From: Paraburkholderia rhynchosiae
GTDB taxonomy: Bacteria; Pseudomonadota; Gammaproteobacteria; Burkholderiales; Burkholderiaceae
NCBI RefSeq assembly: GCF_002879865.1
Contig: NZ_PNXY01000043.1
Span: forward strand, 1 to 41,423
Length of the DNA: 41,423 bases
Direction: 5' to 3'
Program-made: the position numbers and the translations under genes
Part shown: positions 25,337 to 34,438 of the stretch, piece by piece
Layout of the letters: the number at the start of each line of letters is the position of its first letter
Numbering within the stretch: position 1 is the stretch's first letter
The notes under the pieces: model-generated
Told to the model about the DNA's origin: nothing
What the model saw: the letters and a program-made list of their open reading frames with translations, nothing else
Database searches by the model: none

Positions 25337-26749
25337 CTATTCGACGGTGTCCGGTGTCAGAAACGGGGCGTTGTTCCGGCGAGCGCGCGCCAAGTACGCC
25401 AGAAGCAGCACGCCGAGGCTCACCACGCCGAGCCACAGGGGCTGCCGCTGTTCGGGGATAAACGCCATCGCCACCAGAATGCCGATCATGCCGAGAATCG
25501 CCAGCCACGTGAGATACGGGTAGCACCACATTCTGACCCGCAGCGTCTGCGGCGCATCGCGCTCGATCCGGGCGCGCAGCTTCAGTTGCGAAATCGCGAT
25601 CAGTACGTAGACGAAGATCGCCACCGTGCCGTATGAATTCACGAGAAACGCGAAGACGGTGTCGGGAGACACATACGACATCACGACCGACGCATAGCCG
25701 AATACGGTGCCGATCAGAATCGCGCGAACCGGCACGCCACGGCGGTTGACCCTGGCGAGCGCGGCCGGCGCGTCGCCGTGACGCGTTAATGCGAAGATCA
25801 TCCGCGACGCCGCGTACAGCCCGGAATTGAGCGCTGACAACACCGCGGTGAGCACGATCGCGTTCATCACGCTTGCGGCGGCCGGGATACCCATCGCATC
25901 GAGCGCGCTGACATACGGCGTTGCCATGTGCGGAGAGTTCCAGGGCACCAGCGAGACCACGAGCAGAATCGAGCCCACGTAGAAGACCAGCACGCGCGTG
26001 ATCACCGAGTTGGTCGCCTTGGCTACCGCCTTGGCGGGTTCCTGCGCTTCGGCCGCCGCGATCGTGACGATCTCGGCCCCGAAGTAAAAACCCGTGGCGG
26101 CGACGGCACCGCTCAATACGGGTCCAATTCCTTTAGGCATCAGCCCGCCGTGCGAGAGCAAAGTGGGCAGAACCGCGGTCACATGCTTCGCAGCGGGCCA
26201 CAGTCCCAGCATATACATGCAGCCAAGGAACAGGAACACCATGATCGCCGCGACCTTGATCGACGCGAACCAGAACTCGAATTCGCCATAGCTGCCGACC
26301 GACACAAGGTTGGTTGCGGTAAGCGTCACCAGCAACACCAGGCTGATCGCCCACGCGGGGACGTCCGGCAACCAGAACTGAACGAGTTTCGCGCCCGCCA
26401 CCGCTTCGACCGCGACGACGATCACCCAGAAGTACCAGTACATCCAGCCGGTCAGAAAACCGGCAAGGTTGCCGGACCCGCGTTTGCCCCCAAAGGCGAG
26501 GCGCGCGTATTCATAGAACGAGCCGACTGCGGGCATCGCGCAGGCCATCTCTCCCAGCATCCGCATGACCAGCACGACGAGCGCGCCGGTAATCAGAAAC
26601 GACAGCACGGCAGCGGGCCCGGCCTGCTGGACGACGACACCGCTGCCGACGAATAGGCCCGCCCCGATCACGCCGCCAAGCGCGATCATTGTCATGTGAC
26701 GCTGCTTGAGGCCCGCTTTCAATTGAGTCTTGTCTACAGATGGTTGCAT
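25337..26749 (-). CDS. Amino-acid permease (APC superfamily), possible taurine permease
   Basis: The start at 26749 is supported by CTTGGAGGTGAC before the ATG and gives 470 residues; the frame extends 38 codons further without family similarity. It is a twelve-helix permease of the amino acid transporter group. The first helix reads ALGGVIGAGLFVGSG after the KAGLKQRHMTM lead, and GEMACAMPAVGSFYEYA is typical of GABA/proline-type permeases. It lies on the same strand downstream of the taurine dehydrogenase genes (213-bp gap). It may import taurine or a related omega-amino acid by proton symport, giving a low-affinity second route beside TauABC. The exact substrate is unknown. Confidence 0.85.
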   Translation of the reverse strand: MQPSVDKTQLKAGLKQRHMTMIALGGVIGAGLFVGSGVVVQQAGPAAVLSFLITGALVVLVMRMLGEMACAMPAVGSFYEYARLAFGGKRGSGNLAGFLTGWMYWYFWVIVVAVEAVAGAKLVQFWLPDVPAWAISLVLLVTLTATNLVSVGSYGEFEFWFASIKVAAIMVFLFLGCMYMLGLWPAAKHVTAVLPTLLSHGGLMPKGIGPVLSGAVAATGFYFGAEIVTIAAAEAQEPAKAVAKATNSVITRVLVFYVGSILLVVSLVPWNSPHMATPYVSALDAMGIPAAASVMNAIVLTAVLSALNSGLYAASRMIFALTRHGDAPAALARVNRRGVPVRAILIGTVFGYASVVMSYVSPDTVFAFLVNSYGTVAIFVYVLIAISQLKLRARIERDAPQTLRVRMWCYPYLTWLAILGMIGILVAMAFIPEQRQPLWLGVVSLGVLLLAYLARARRNNAPFLTPDTVE

Positions 26750-26962
26750 GTCACCTCCAAGTTCCGTTATCCGTTCGCCGGGCGGCTCATTGCGAATTCG
26801 CGGCGCCCGCCTCTCGACGTCTTCGATACTGGATGGGGCGAGGACGCTTGCGCGTCTCGCCATCTATTTTTGTCGTTCAAGGGATCGCGCACCGCCGAAC
26901 GGTGCGCGGCATATTGCGATTTCGGGGCCGCGTGACGCCTGTGCGGAGATTCGCCCGGCGCG

Positions 26963-28378
26963 TCAGGGTTTCTCGTCGCGGCGGAAGTAGAGTTGGTACA
27001 GCATCCGTTGCCCGATCCGCCGAAACGGTGCAAACGGATGACCCGGCAAGGGCGACGTAAAGATGGGCAGCGTCTGCTTCGCGCCTTTTCCCGCGATGCG
27101 CTCAGCAAGCCGGCGGCCGGCCTGCTGCGAATACGATACGCCGTTGCCGCCGTAGCCCAGCGCGTAGTACACGGACTGCTTCGGATCGGGCTGGTACACG
27201 CGCGGCATCATGTCGTGACTGACATCCACCCAGCCCCACCACGAGTAGTCAATCGCAACACCGCGCAAGGCCGGAAATTTGCGGCACATGCCTTCGACCA
27301 GCAACTCATAGTGGCGTGTATTCGGCGCATCGGCACCGGTAATCGCGGAACGGCTGCCGATCTGCAGACGGTTGTCCGGCAGGAAGCGATAGTAGAACCG
27401 CAAGGTGCGCGTGTCCGTGAGCACCTGGGTCGTGCGAAAGTTACACGCGGCGATCTCCTGCTGCGTGAGCGGACGCGTGACCATCGAATTCGACAGGATC
27501 GGCATCACTCGGCTCCTGAGCGCCGGGTGCAGCGTTTGGGCCGTATACGCGCCTGTGGCGATACCGACTGCCCGAGCCCGCACAATGCCGCCAGGCGTGC
27601 GCAAATGGTGAATGCCGTTGATGGTTTCCCAACCAAGCACCGGACTCGCCGGATGCACCTTGGCGCCCGCCTCGCGGGCCAGCCGTAGATAACCAAACGC
27701 CAGTTTCAACGCATGAATGCCGATCCCCTCGGGTTCGTGCAGCGCGCCGGCGGCTTCCGCGTCGTTGACATACTCGCGCTGGAAAGTGCGCTTATCGATG
27801 AGCTCGGACGGGTAGCCGAATACGTCCTTCCAGACCTTGGCCTCAGCGGCGAGTTTCTCCATGATGCGCGGCCGATGCGCGATCAGGAAGTGGCCGCCGG
27901 GTTGCGGATCGCAATCGATCTCCGCGACCAGCGACTTGAAGTTGGCGAAACCTTCCTGAATCTCGTCGTGCATTTTTAGCGCGACGTCCTTGCCCCACCG
28001 TTCAATCCATTGCGAACGCGAGAGCCGTCCCGAAGCGTTCTGACCTTGCCCGCCGTTGCGGCTACTGCAGCCCCAACTGGTCTTGTTGGCTTCGAGAACG
28101 ACTGCCTTGATGCCGTGCTCGCGCGCGAGACAGAGCGCGGTCGCGAGTCCGGTATAACCGCCGCCGATGATCGCCACGTCCACGTCGACATCGCCGGTAA
28201 TCGGGCCGTCGTCGGCCGGCGGCGTGCCGGCGGTCGCGACCCAGTACGTCGGCGCATATTGCTTGCCCCAGCCGGGCCCGGGTGATACGAGCGGGTCGTA
28301 TGTCGGGTCATAGCGGGTGTCGTCTTCCCGGCTGGACGGCACGTCTTGCGCGACGCGTTCCATTTCACTGTGCTCCAT
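26963..28378 (-). CDS. tauY: FAD-dependent taurine dehydrogenase large subunit TauY
   Basis: The start at 28378 follows CAGGAGCTTCGT and gives 471 residues; the longer frame upstream overlaps tauX and is a shadow. A DAO-type FAD domain begins with VAIIGGGYTGLATALCLA, followed by SSRNGGQGQNASG, and ends with YYALGYGGNGVSYSQQAGRRLAE. The family includes PuuB-type gamma-glutamylputrescine oxidases and TauY. TauXY oxidatively deaminates taurine to sulfoacetaldehyde and ammonium, with electrons passing to the respiratory chain. The tauX-like gene lies 19 bp upstream, and the nearby xsc and tauABC genes strongly support the assignment. Confidence 0.83.
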   Translation of the reverse strand: MEHSEMERVAQDVPSSREDDTRYDPTYDPLVSPGPGWGKQYAPTYWVATAGTPPADDGPITGDVDVDVAIIGGGYTGLATALCLAREHGIKAVVLEANKTSWGCSSRNGGQGQNASGRLSRSQWIERWGKDVALKMHDEIQEGFANFKSLVAEIDCDPQPGGHFLIAHRPRIMEKLAAEAKVWKDVFGYPSELIDKRTFQREYVNDAEAAGALHEPEGIGIHALKLAFGYLRLAREAGAKVHPASPVLGWETINGIHHLRTPGGIVRARAVGIATGAYTAQTLHPALRSRVMPILSNSMVTRPLTQQEIAACNFRTTQVLTDTRTLRFYYRFLPDNRLQIGSRSAITGADAPNTRHYELLVEGMCRKFPALRGVAIDYSWWGWVDVSHDMMPRVYQPDPKQSVYYALGYGGNGVSYSQQAGRRLAERIAGKGAKQTLPIFTSPLPGHPFAPFRRIGQRMLYQLYFRRDEKP

Positions 28379-28397
28379 ACGAAGCTCCTGATCAGCG

Positions 28398-28802
28398 TCA
28401 AACGTTCTGTTTCGGACGTTCCTTGCGAAATGCCCGCTTGACCGCGATGAGTCCATCGCGAAACTCGAACAGGTCGCAGCCCTCCGCCTCGATACGCCAG
28501 CCTTCCGCGTGTGTCCCCGTGAACAGCCATTCGGATACGCCACGTTCGCCGATCACGTAGTGGCGGCCGTTGCCCCAATGGGCATCCGGAAAGGTCTTGA
28601 ATACGGCTTCGAACGCTGCGCGGGTGGCGGCCTTGCCGACAAAGCGTGTGCCGAACACTTCGGGGCCGCCTGCTGCGTCGAACACGCAATCGTCGGTCAT
28701 GAAGGTCATCAACGCCTCTGCGTCGTGACGATTGAACGCATCGGAAAACGCGGCCAGCGTATCGGCCGTAACCTGACGTACTGGGGTCTGTATTTGAGCC
28801 AT
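28398..28802 (-). CDS. tauX: SnoaL-like small protein, taurine dehydrogenase small subunit TauX
   Basis: This 134-residue protein has the NTF2/SnoaL-like cone fold pattern: AAFSDAFNRHDAEALMTFMTDDCVF at the N-terminus, then RAAFEAVFKTFPDAHW and the closing strands ALFEFRDGLIAVKRAFRKER-like segment. TauX is the small partner of the FAD subunit TauY in taurine dehydrogenase. It starts at an ATG after AGGAGCAGAGAGAGC and lies directly before tauY. On fold alone it could be any SnoaL-like protein, so the call depends on pairing. It lacks an obvious signal peptide. Confidence 0.78.
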   Translation of the reverse strand: MAQIQTPVRQVTADTLAAFSDAFNRHDAEALMTFMTDDCVFDAAGGPEVFGTRFVGKAATRAAFEAVFKTFPDAHWGNGRHYVIGERGVSEWLFTGTHAEGWRIEAEGCDLFEFRDGLIAVKRAFRKERPKQNV

Positions 28803-29098
28803 TGCTCTCTCTGCTCCTGGATGATTTTCGATTAGCCGTGGGATGCCGCGACCGGTCGGCGATCCGTGGGGAAATTGTAGGCAGGGGGTTTATCCGGCCG
28901 GTAGGTCCAGTGCGCTGCTTTCGGTTGGTGCAGCGTCTAGGGCGCGTGTGGGGCGGGTCACGACCACTTGTCCGGCATCTGCTGAATTGGACTCATCGAC
29001 TCCCCTCAACTGGCTCTATGGCTCTGTTTTTTTGTTCGGCAACACTGGGGAAACGGACATTTAGCGGTTTTGTTTTCAGCGGTTTTTTGGCCTGTCTT
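28803..29098. promoter_or_regulatory. Divergent tauX / DUF3311-symporter control region
   Basis: This 296-bp region separates two divergent operons. It includes a tandem TGGCTCTA-TGGCTCTG near 29010-29026, a T-run, and a direct repeat AGCGGTTTT at 29063-29071 and 29078-29086 (15-bp period). I see no clear -10/-35 pair and no other gene. Confidence 0.4.
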
Positions 29099-29380
29099 AT
29101 GCGTGTCCTTGCGCGAACGCCAGATGCGATGGCAGCGCGTGTCCCTCACTTCACGCTGCATGGAGTCGATGTGCTCAAACTGTTTATCGGACTCGGTGTC
29201 CCTTATCTGGGTGTGATCGGCCTTTTACCGTGGGTCGCATCCGTCGACAGGTTCGTACTGGGCGTGCCATTCATCTATGCGTGGATCTTCGCGTGGTTCG
29301 TTCTCACGTCCGGCTGCCTGCTGATCTGCTGGCGCGTATTCGACAGCCGCCACGACGATACCCACCCGCAAAACCGCTAA
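29099..29380 (+). CDS. DUF3311 small membrane protein
   Basis: From an ATG at 29099 the product has 93 residues; an ATG at 29129 would give 83. Neither has a clear ribosome-binding site. The second half is the DUF3311 pattern: a first helix KLFIGLGVPYLGVIGLLPWV, a short DRFVLGVPFIY turn and a second helix IFAWFVLTSGCLLICW ending in a basic FDSR tail. DUF3311 proteins are encoded just before sodium:solute symporters and probably act as accessory subunits, like YhdT before PanF. The symporter gene follows 12 bp later. Confidence 0.75.
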   Translation: MRVLARTPDAMAARVPHFTLHGVDVLKLFIGLGVPYLGVIGLLPWVASVDRFVLGVPFIYAWIFAWFVLTSGCLLICWRVFDSRHDDTHPQNR

Positions 29381-29392
29381 AGGAGTTCCCGG

Positions 29393-30778
29393 ATGGCCAC
29401 CGCCGTATTCCTCGGCTTCATCGCTTTCTCGCTCTATCTCGCGGTTCGCTCAAAACAGGGACGCGGCCCGCAAAGCGTGCATGACTTCTTCGTGGCGTCG
29501 CGGCAATTCGGCGCTTATCTGGTGTTTTTCCTCGCAGCCGGCGAGATCTACAGCATCGGCACGATGGTCGGTTTTCCTGGCGGCATCTATGCCAAGGGAC
29601 CCACTTATGGCGTCTGGTTTCTGGGCTACATTCTGCTGGCCTATCCGGTGGGCTATTTCATCGGGCCGAAGATATGGCAAGCGGGCAAGCGCTATAACGC
29701 GATTACGCTACCCGATCTGTTCAAGGGTCATTTCCAGAGCCGTTCGCTCGAACTGATCGTCGCGGGCTCGGCCATCCTCTTTCTGTTGCCGTGGGGCCAG
29801 TTGCAGTTCACCGGGCTCGTCGCCGCGTTGAACGGGCTCGGCTGGCACTTCAAGCCGCTGTACCTGATTCTGATATCGGCGCTGCTCGCCTTCACGTACA
29901 TCGCCATCGCGGGCGTGCGCGCGTCCGCCTATATTGCGGTACTCAAGGACATTCTGATGGTCGCCGCGATCGTCGTAACCGGCGTGGCGGTGTCGATGGA
30001 AGTCGGCGTGACCGATGTCTTTCATGCGGCAAGCCTGCATGTGAGCAACCGGATGAATCCGCACCAGTTGACCTTCTCGATGAGCACCATGCTGTTCCAG
30101 TCACTCGGCTTTTACGTGATGCCGTTCGCTGTGCAGAATTTCTTCACCGCGAAGAGTGCCAACACGATCCGCCGCACGCAGGTCGCGATGCCACTTTACA
30201 TGCTGATGTACCCGTTTCTGGTGGTCGCGTCGTACTACGCTATCAGTCAGAATCTGCATCTGGCGTCGCCGAACGAAGCGTTCTTCGCCGCCGCGGTTCG
30301 GCTCTTGCCCGGCTGGCTGCTCGGACTCGTCGCGGCCGGAGCGTCGCTTTCCGGCTTGCTGGTGCTGGCCGGCATCTGCCTCGCTATCGGCCCGATCGTG
30401 ACGCGCAATCTGCTGCCGAATCTGCCCGAAACCCGGCAGAAAAAGAGTGCGAAGATGGTGATCGTGCTGTACCTGCTGATATCGATCGTCATGACGCTGC
30501 TTACGCCGAATCTCATGCTCACGCTAATCAACACCACTTACTACGGCGTAACGCAGTTCTTCCCCGGTGTCATGATCATTCTGTTCGGTCTGCGTGTGCG
30601 GCCCGCCGCGATTGCGGCCGGCATGTTGACGGGACAGATCCTCGCGATCATCCTCTACGTGCTGCAAATCGATCTTGGCGGCTTCAATCTGGGATTGCTG
30701 TGCCTCGGCGTGAACCTGCTCGTCCTCACCGCGGTCAATCTCACGGCGAAACCGAGCCGTGCGCACGCATTGTCCTGA
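29393..30778 (+). CDS. Sodium:solute symporter (SSS family)
   Basis: This 461-residue, roughly thirteen-helix protein is an SSS-family Na+ symporter, with AAAGGAGTTCCCGG before the ATG. It has FFVASRQFGAYLVFF after the first helix, and GVRASAYIAVLKDILM and GLVAAGASLSGLLVLAGICLAIGPIVTRN as sodium-site regions. A DUF3311 gene precedes it and an amidohydrolase gene follows 21 bp later, so the transported molecule is probably the hydrolase substrate. A symporter plus amidohydrolase beside taurine genes recalls the N-acetyltaurine locus (naa) of Cupriavidus necator, as I remember it. The substrate here is therefore possibly an N-acyltaurine; this is inference. Confidence 0.85.
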   Translation: MATAVFLGFIAFSLYLAVRSKQGRGPQSVHDFFVASRQFGAYLVFFLAAGEIYSIGTMVGFPGGIYAKGPTYGVWFLGYILLAYPVGYFIGPKIWQAGKRYNAITLPDLFKGHFQSRSLELIVAGSAILFLLPWGQLQFTGLVAALNGLGWHFKPLYLILISALLAFTYIAIAGVRASAYIAVLKDILMVAAIVVTGVAVSMEVGVTDVFHAASLHVSNRMNPHQLTFSMSTMLFQSLGFYVMPFAVQNFFTAKSANTIRRTQVAMPLYMLMYPFLVVASYYAISQNLHLASPNEAFFAAAVRLLPGWLLGLVAAGASLSGLLVLAGICLAIGPIVTRNLLPNLPETRQKKSAKMVIVLYLLISIVMTLLTPNLMLTLINTTYYGVTQFFPGVMIILFGLRVRPAAIAAGMLTGQILAIILYVLQIDLGGFNLGLLCLGVNLLVLTAVNLTAKPSRAHALS

Positions 30779-30799
30779 CCGACCTTCCATAAACGCCCA

Positions 30800-32467
30800 A
30801 TGAACCAGACAGGAATCACAAGCATCACGAGCCCGATACAGGTTTTCGTCGCCAGAAAAATCGTGACGATGAACCCCGCCCAGCCTCATGCCACCCATGT
30901 CGCCGTACGCGACGGCCGCATTCTCTCGGTGGGCAACGCCGAAGACGTGCAGCAATGGGGCCCCGCCGAAATCGTCGACACCTTCCGCGACAAGGTGCTG
31001 ATGCCGGGTTTTGTCGAAGGCCATTGTCATCTGATGGAAGGCGCGATGTGGGACGCCGTCTACCTCGGCTACTACGACCGCCGCGGACCGGATGGTCGGC
31101 GCTGGCCTGGCCTGAAGACGCTGCATGCGGTGATCGAACGCCTGCGCGAGGCGCAAGCGGAGATGACATCGCCGGACGACCCACTTCTTGCGTGGGGCTT
31201 CGATCCGATCTTCTTCGGCACGAGCCGCCTCTCGGTGCGCGAACTCGACACGGTGTCGTCGGAGCGGCCAATTGTGATCCTGCATGCGAGCGTGCATCTG
31301 ATGAACGTCAATTCGGCGATGCTGTCCCGCGCCGGCATAGACGAAGAGACGGATATCGACGGCATCGACAAGGACGAAAACGGACAGCCTACCGGCGAGT
31401 TGCAGGAGTTCGCCGCGATGTTCCCCGTGTATCGGGTAATCGGAAGCGGCCTTTCCATCGCCGCGAGCGAGCGCAAGGAGGCCATCTGGAATTTCGGCCG
31501 CGTCGCGCAGCTTGCGGGAGTGACGACGGCCACCGACCTCGTCAACGACTTCTCCGAACTGGGGAACCGCAACCTGCGCGAAACCACCGCGGACCCGGAT
31601 TTTCCGGTGCGGATCGTGCCCGCCTTCGCGCCGCAACGCAGTCCTGAAGGCGGTGTGCGGCAGGTACTGGCCGCGATGAAAACCGCCACGCCGAAGCTGC
31701 ATTTCGGGCCAGTCAAATTTATCGTCGACGGTTCGATCCAGGGCTTTACCGCGCGCCTCAAATGGCCCGGTTATCTGAACGGCAAGCCCAATGGCCTATG
31801 GCTGATTCCTCCAAGCCAATTTGTCGAGGTATTCACGCCGTTTCACGAAGCGGGTCTGCAGCTCCATATCCACACCAACGGCAACGAGGCGACTGAACTC
31901 GTGCTGGATGCTGTGGAACAGATGCTCGCGCGCCATCCGCGTCGCGATCATCGGCATACGCTTCAGCACTGCCAGATGGCGGACGCGAGCCAGCTCGCGC
32001 GTGCGGCGAATCTCGGCCTGTGCATCAACTTCTTCTCGAATCACCTCTACTACTGGGGTGACGCGCACTACATGCAGACCATAGGCGCCGACCGCGCGAA
32101 TCGCATGAACGCGGCTGAATCGGCACGCCGTCTGGGCATTCCGTTCGCATTTCACTCCGACGCGCCCATCACCCCGCTCAATCCCCTCTTCACCGCATGG
32201 TGCGCGTCGCAACGCGAAACGTCGTCGGGCCGCATTCTGGGCGCGGGCGAACGTGTGCCGATCGCGGATGCGTTGCGCGCGATCACGCTTGGCGCCGCCT
32301 ACACGCTCAGGCTGGACCATCTGGTGGGCAGCATCGAGGTCGGCAAATTCGCGGACTTCGCCGTGCTTGCGGAGGATCCGGCGAAAATTGCGCCGCAGCG
32401 TCTAAAGGATCTGGAAGTGTGGGGCACGGTGCTCGGCGGCCGCATCTTTCAGGCGCCAGCGGGATGA
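30800..32467 (+). CDS. Metal-dependent amidohydrolase (Amidohydro_3/YtcJ type)
   Basis: This 555-residue protein is an amidohydrolase-superfamily enzyme of the YtcJ-like group. The metal ligands H75 and H77 lie in PGFVEGHCHLMEG. Further elements are KFIVDGSIQGFTA, the HIHTNGNEAT strand with its histidines, and the C-terminal FHSDAPITPLNPL with the catalytic aspartate. Length is normal and there is no signal peptide. It follows a sodium symporter and overlaps a CobW-type GTPase gene by four bases. I infer that it hydrolyses an amide of a C2 sulfonate, releasing taurine for TauXY. Other N-acyl compounds or lactams are possible. The ribosome-binding site is weak, which suggests translation coupled to the symporter. 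Confidence 0.83.
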   Translation: MNQTGITSITSPIQVFVARKIVTMNPAQPHATHVAVRDGRILSVGNAEDVQQWGPAEIVDTFRDKVLMPGFVEGHCHLMEGAMWDAVYLGYYDRRGPDGRRWPGLKTLHAVIERLREAQAEMTSPDDPLLAWGFDPIFFGTSRLSVRELDTVSSERPIVILHASVHLMNVNSAMLSRAGIDEETDIDGIDKDENGQPTGELQEFAAMFPVYRVIGSGLSIAASERKEAIWNFGRVAQLAGVTTATDLVNDFSELGNRNLRETTADPDFPVRIVPAFAPQRSPEGGVRQVLAAMKTATPKLHFGPVKFIVDGSIQGFTARLKWPGYLNGKPNGLWLIPPSQFVEVFTPFHEAGLQLHIHTNGNEATELVLDAVEQMLARHPRRDHRHTLQHCQMADASQLARAANLGLCINFFSNHLYYWGDAHYMQTIGADRANRMNAAESARRLGIPFAFHSDAPITPLNPLFTAWCASQRETSSGRILGAGERVPIADALRAITLGAAYTLRLDHLVGSIEVGKFADFAVLAEDPAKIAPQRLKDLEVWGTVLGGRIFQAPAG

Positions 32468-33399
32468 ACCGGATTCCGCTCGTCGTCGTTGGCGGCTATC
32501 TCGGCGCGGGAAAGACAACACTGCTCAATCATGTGCTGAGGAACGCGGGAACGCGACGTATCACAGTGCTCGTCAACGACTTCGGCTCGATCAATATCGA
32601 CGCGTCATTGATCCGCGAGCGCACCGCCGACGTGATCAATCTGGAGAACGGCTGCGTCTGCTGTTCGATCGGCGGCCGGCTCGTCGAGGCGCTTCTCGCC
32701 ATCAGCTCGCGGGCCGACGCGCCCGATTTGCTGATCATCGAAGCGAGCGGCGTCTCCGATCCGCTGCGGATTGCGCAGATTGGCCTGCTCGACCGTGCTT
32801 TCCGGCTCGACGGAATCGTCGTGCTCGTGGATGCCGAGCGCATTGCGGAGACGCTTGCCGATCCTTATGTCGGCGATATTTCACGACGGCAGATTGCCGG
32901 TGCAACAGCCATTGTGCTGAACAAGATGGATTTGCTCGACCGGCCTTCCAGGGAAGCGATAGTCGCGCGTGTTGAAGTACTGGCGAGTCATTGTGTGATG
33001 TTGCAAGCGACGCGCGGTGCGATACCGCTCGGCCTGATTTTCGATCAGAACGTACGGCACGCGAGGCGCGATACCAGCAGCGCGCCACTGACGGGCACGC
33101 CTCTTCCATTGGACCTGACCAGCTTCTCGTTCGTCACCGGCGCGCGCCTGGATCGAACGAGGCTGAAAGAAGCGCTTCAGGGTTTGTCCGCGAAACTGTT
33201 GCGAGCAAAGGGCTTCGTGCGTCTGGAAGGCGGCGGCGCATTGCACGAGTTGCATGTCGTCGGCAGCCGCGTGGTAATGAGCCGGCGCCCGGATCGAACG
33301 TCTGCCGAGTCTTCCATCGTTCTTATCGGCAGGTTCAGCGCCGAAGACGAAATGCGGGCAAGGGCCGCGTTGGAAGCGGCGGAGGTAGATCAGTCGTAG
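32464..33399 (+). CDS. CobW/G3E-family GTPase (metallochaperone-like)
   Basis: This 311-residue protein is a G3E P-loop GTPase. Walker A GGYLGAGKTTLLNH lies at residues 9-22, the conserved metal-binding motif is NGCVCCSIGG (CxCC), and NKMDLLD is the guanine-binding motif. The C-terminal third is a shortened CobW_C-like domain. Such proteins deliver zinc or another metal to client enzymes. The ATGA overlap with the upstream amidohydrolase gene makes that metalloenzyme the obvious client. The gene ends 37 bp before the converging soeC gene. Confidence 0.85.
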   Translation: MNRIPLVVVGGYLGAGKTTLLNHVLRNAGTRRITVLVNDFGSINIDASLIRERTADVINLENGCVCCSIGGRLVEALLAISSRADAPDLLIIEASGVSDPLRIAQIGLLDRAFRLDGIVVLVDAERIAETLADPYVGDISRRQIAGATAIVLNKMDLLDRPSREAIVARVEVLASHCVMLQATRGAIPLGLIFDQNVRHARRDTSSAPLTGTPLPLDLTSFSFVTGARLDRTRLKEALQGLSAKLLRAKGFVRLEGGGALHELHVVGSRVVMSRRPDRTSAESSIVLIGRFSAEDEMRARAALEAAEVDQS

Positions 33400-33409
33400 A
33401 AGTTTTGCA

Positions 33410-33426
33410 CCGTGGAATATCCACGG
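33410..33426. terminator. Bidirectional stem-loop between cobW-like gene and soeC
   Basis: CCGTGGA-ATA-TCCACGG is a perfect seven-base-pair hairpin centred in the 37-bp space between converging genes, extendable with TGC/GCA after one mismatch. On the minus strand it is followed by AAAACT rather than a T-run; on the plus strand a TTTT precedes it. A good candidate shared terminator. Confidence 0.6.
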
Positions 33427-33436
33427 CGCAATATCT

Positions 33437-34396
33437 TCAGGACGCCTGCCGATAGTAGAGATTCTGGGGATGCCGCGCCTCGGCAAAGAAAAACCACCGC
33501 TCGGCGACAAGCCCCGCATACTGGATCAAAGCGGCCGCGCACAGCAGCCACAGCGAGATAGCGGCCGATGGCACGGCACCGCCCAACGCGATGAGCGCAA
33601 ACGGCAACGCAAAGGCGGCCACGAGAAACGTGATCTTGATGCGTCGCAATGTCTGCGCGGTCCGTCCGTGAAAGAACTCACGCAGGTTGAACGCGCCCGC
33701 GGTAAAGCCGCGGGACTTCTGCACCACATTCGGCGCCTTGATGCCCGTTGCGCTTTGCACTGTCGATTTCGGCCGCAAGCGCGCATTGCGCCGCAAAGAC
33801 GCGACGCGGCTCGCACAACCCGCCAGCGTCAGCACGCACGCGCCTCCGGCAAGCACGGCGACAAGCGCGGGCGCGAGCCACGCCGCGCAGGCCGTCGCGA
33901 CGGTGAAGCCGGACGCGCAACCCAGCAGCACGAAGTTCACGAGCGTAAGCGGTGTCGCCCATTCCTGCAGGAAACGAAGGCACGCATAGATCATTGCGGT
34001 GCACAGGAACAGCGTGGCGCTCGCGAGCACGCAAAGCGCTCCAATCGCGAAGGACCACGGCGAACCGAGCCAGTGCGCGATGCCATAGGCGCACGCGCAG
34101 CCAAGAAAGACCGGCAGACACAGACATTCGCGCGACAGCCACGACGTACGCCACATCGCAATCGCTCGCCACGCGCGCTCCGGATGCCCGAGATGGAAAA
34201 ACGACGCGAGCAGCCCTAACGCGCCGAGCAGTACGGACAGCGCGGCGCCGACCACAAAAAACATCTGCGACGGCAGCGCGGCCGCCGCGATCAACCCGAG
34301 CCGAGCCGCTAGTTCGACGCCGAACAGCGCGATCAGCAAGCCTTGGGCAGCGCCGCTTAGGGTGGTCAGAAAAACGACTGAGAATGCAGGTTTCAT
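33437..34396 (-). CDS. soeC: Sulfite dehydrogenase membrane anchor SoeC (DmsC/NrfD-like)
   Basis: The start at 34396 (MKPAFSVVFLTTLSGAAQGLL) gives 319 residues and matches the usual start of DmsC-like anchors. It has about eight membrane helices. The first loop is FFHLGHPERAWRAIAMWRTSWLSRE, typical of DMSO reductase anchor subunits. SoeC holds SoeAB at the inner membrane and passes electrons to the quinone pool. It is the last gene of a minus-strand operon with soeA and soeB. Residues about 200-240 form a basic, less conserved loop. The family alone could also serve DMSO or tetrathionate reductases; the sulfite-producing context favours Soe. Confidence 0.82.
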   Translation of the reverse strand: MKPAFSVVFLTTLSGAAQGLLIALFGVELAARLGLIAAAALPSQMFFVVGAALSVLLGALGLLASFFHLGHPERAWRAIAMWRTSWLSRECLCLPVFLGCACAYGIAHWLGSPWSFAIGALCVLASATLFLCTAMIYACLRFLQEWATPLTLVNFVLLGCASGFTVATACAAWLAPALVAVLAGGACVLTLAGCASRVASLRRNARLRPKSTVQSATGIKAPNVVQKSRGFTAGAFNLREFFHGRTAQTLRRIKITFLVAAFALPFALIALGGAVPSAAISLWLLCAAALIQYAGLVAERWFFFAEARHPQNLYYRQAS

Positions 34397-34438
34397 ACTG
34401 TTTGCCTTGGCCAAGTACCTGAACAAAGTGTTACCGCG

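Noticed and set aside
28010..29098. Possible CRISPR or tandem-repeat array in T-rich intergenic DNA
   Set aside because: Only two short copies of AGCGGTTTT and one tandem octamer are present; no regular repeat-spacer structure exists anywhere in the window.
30800..32467. Dihydroorotase or D-aminoacylase assignment for the amidohydrolase
   Set aside because: The 555-residue length and the FHSDAPI and HTNGNEA motifs fit the YtcJ-like Amidohydro_3 group better.
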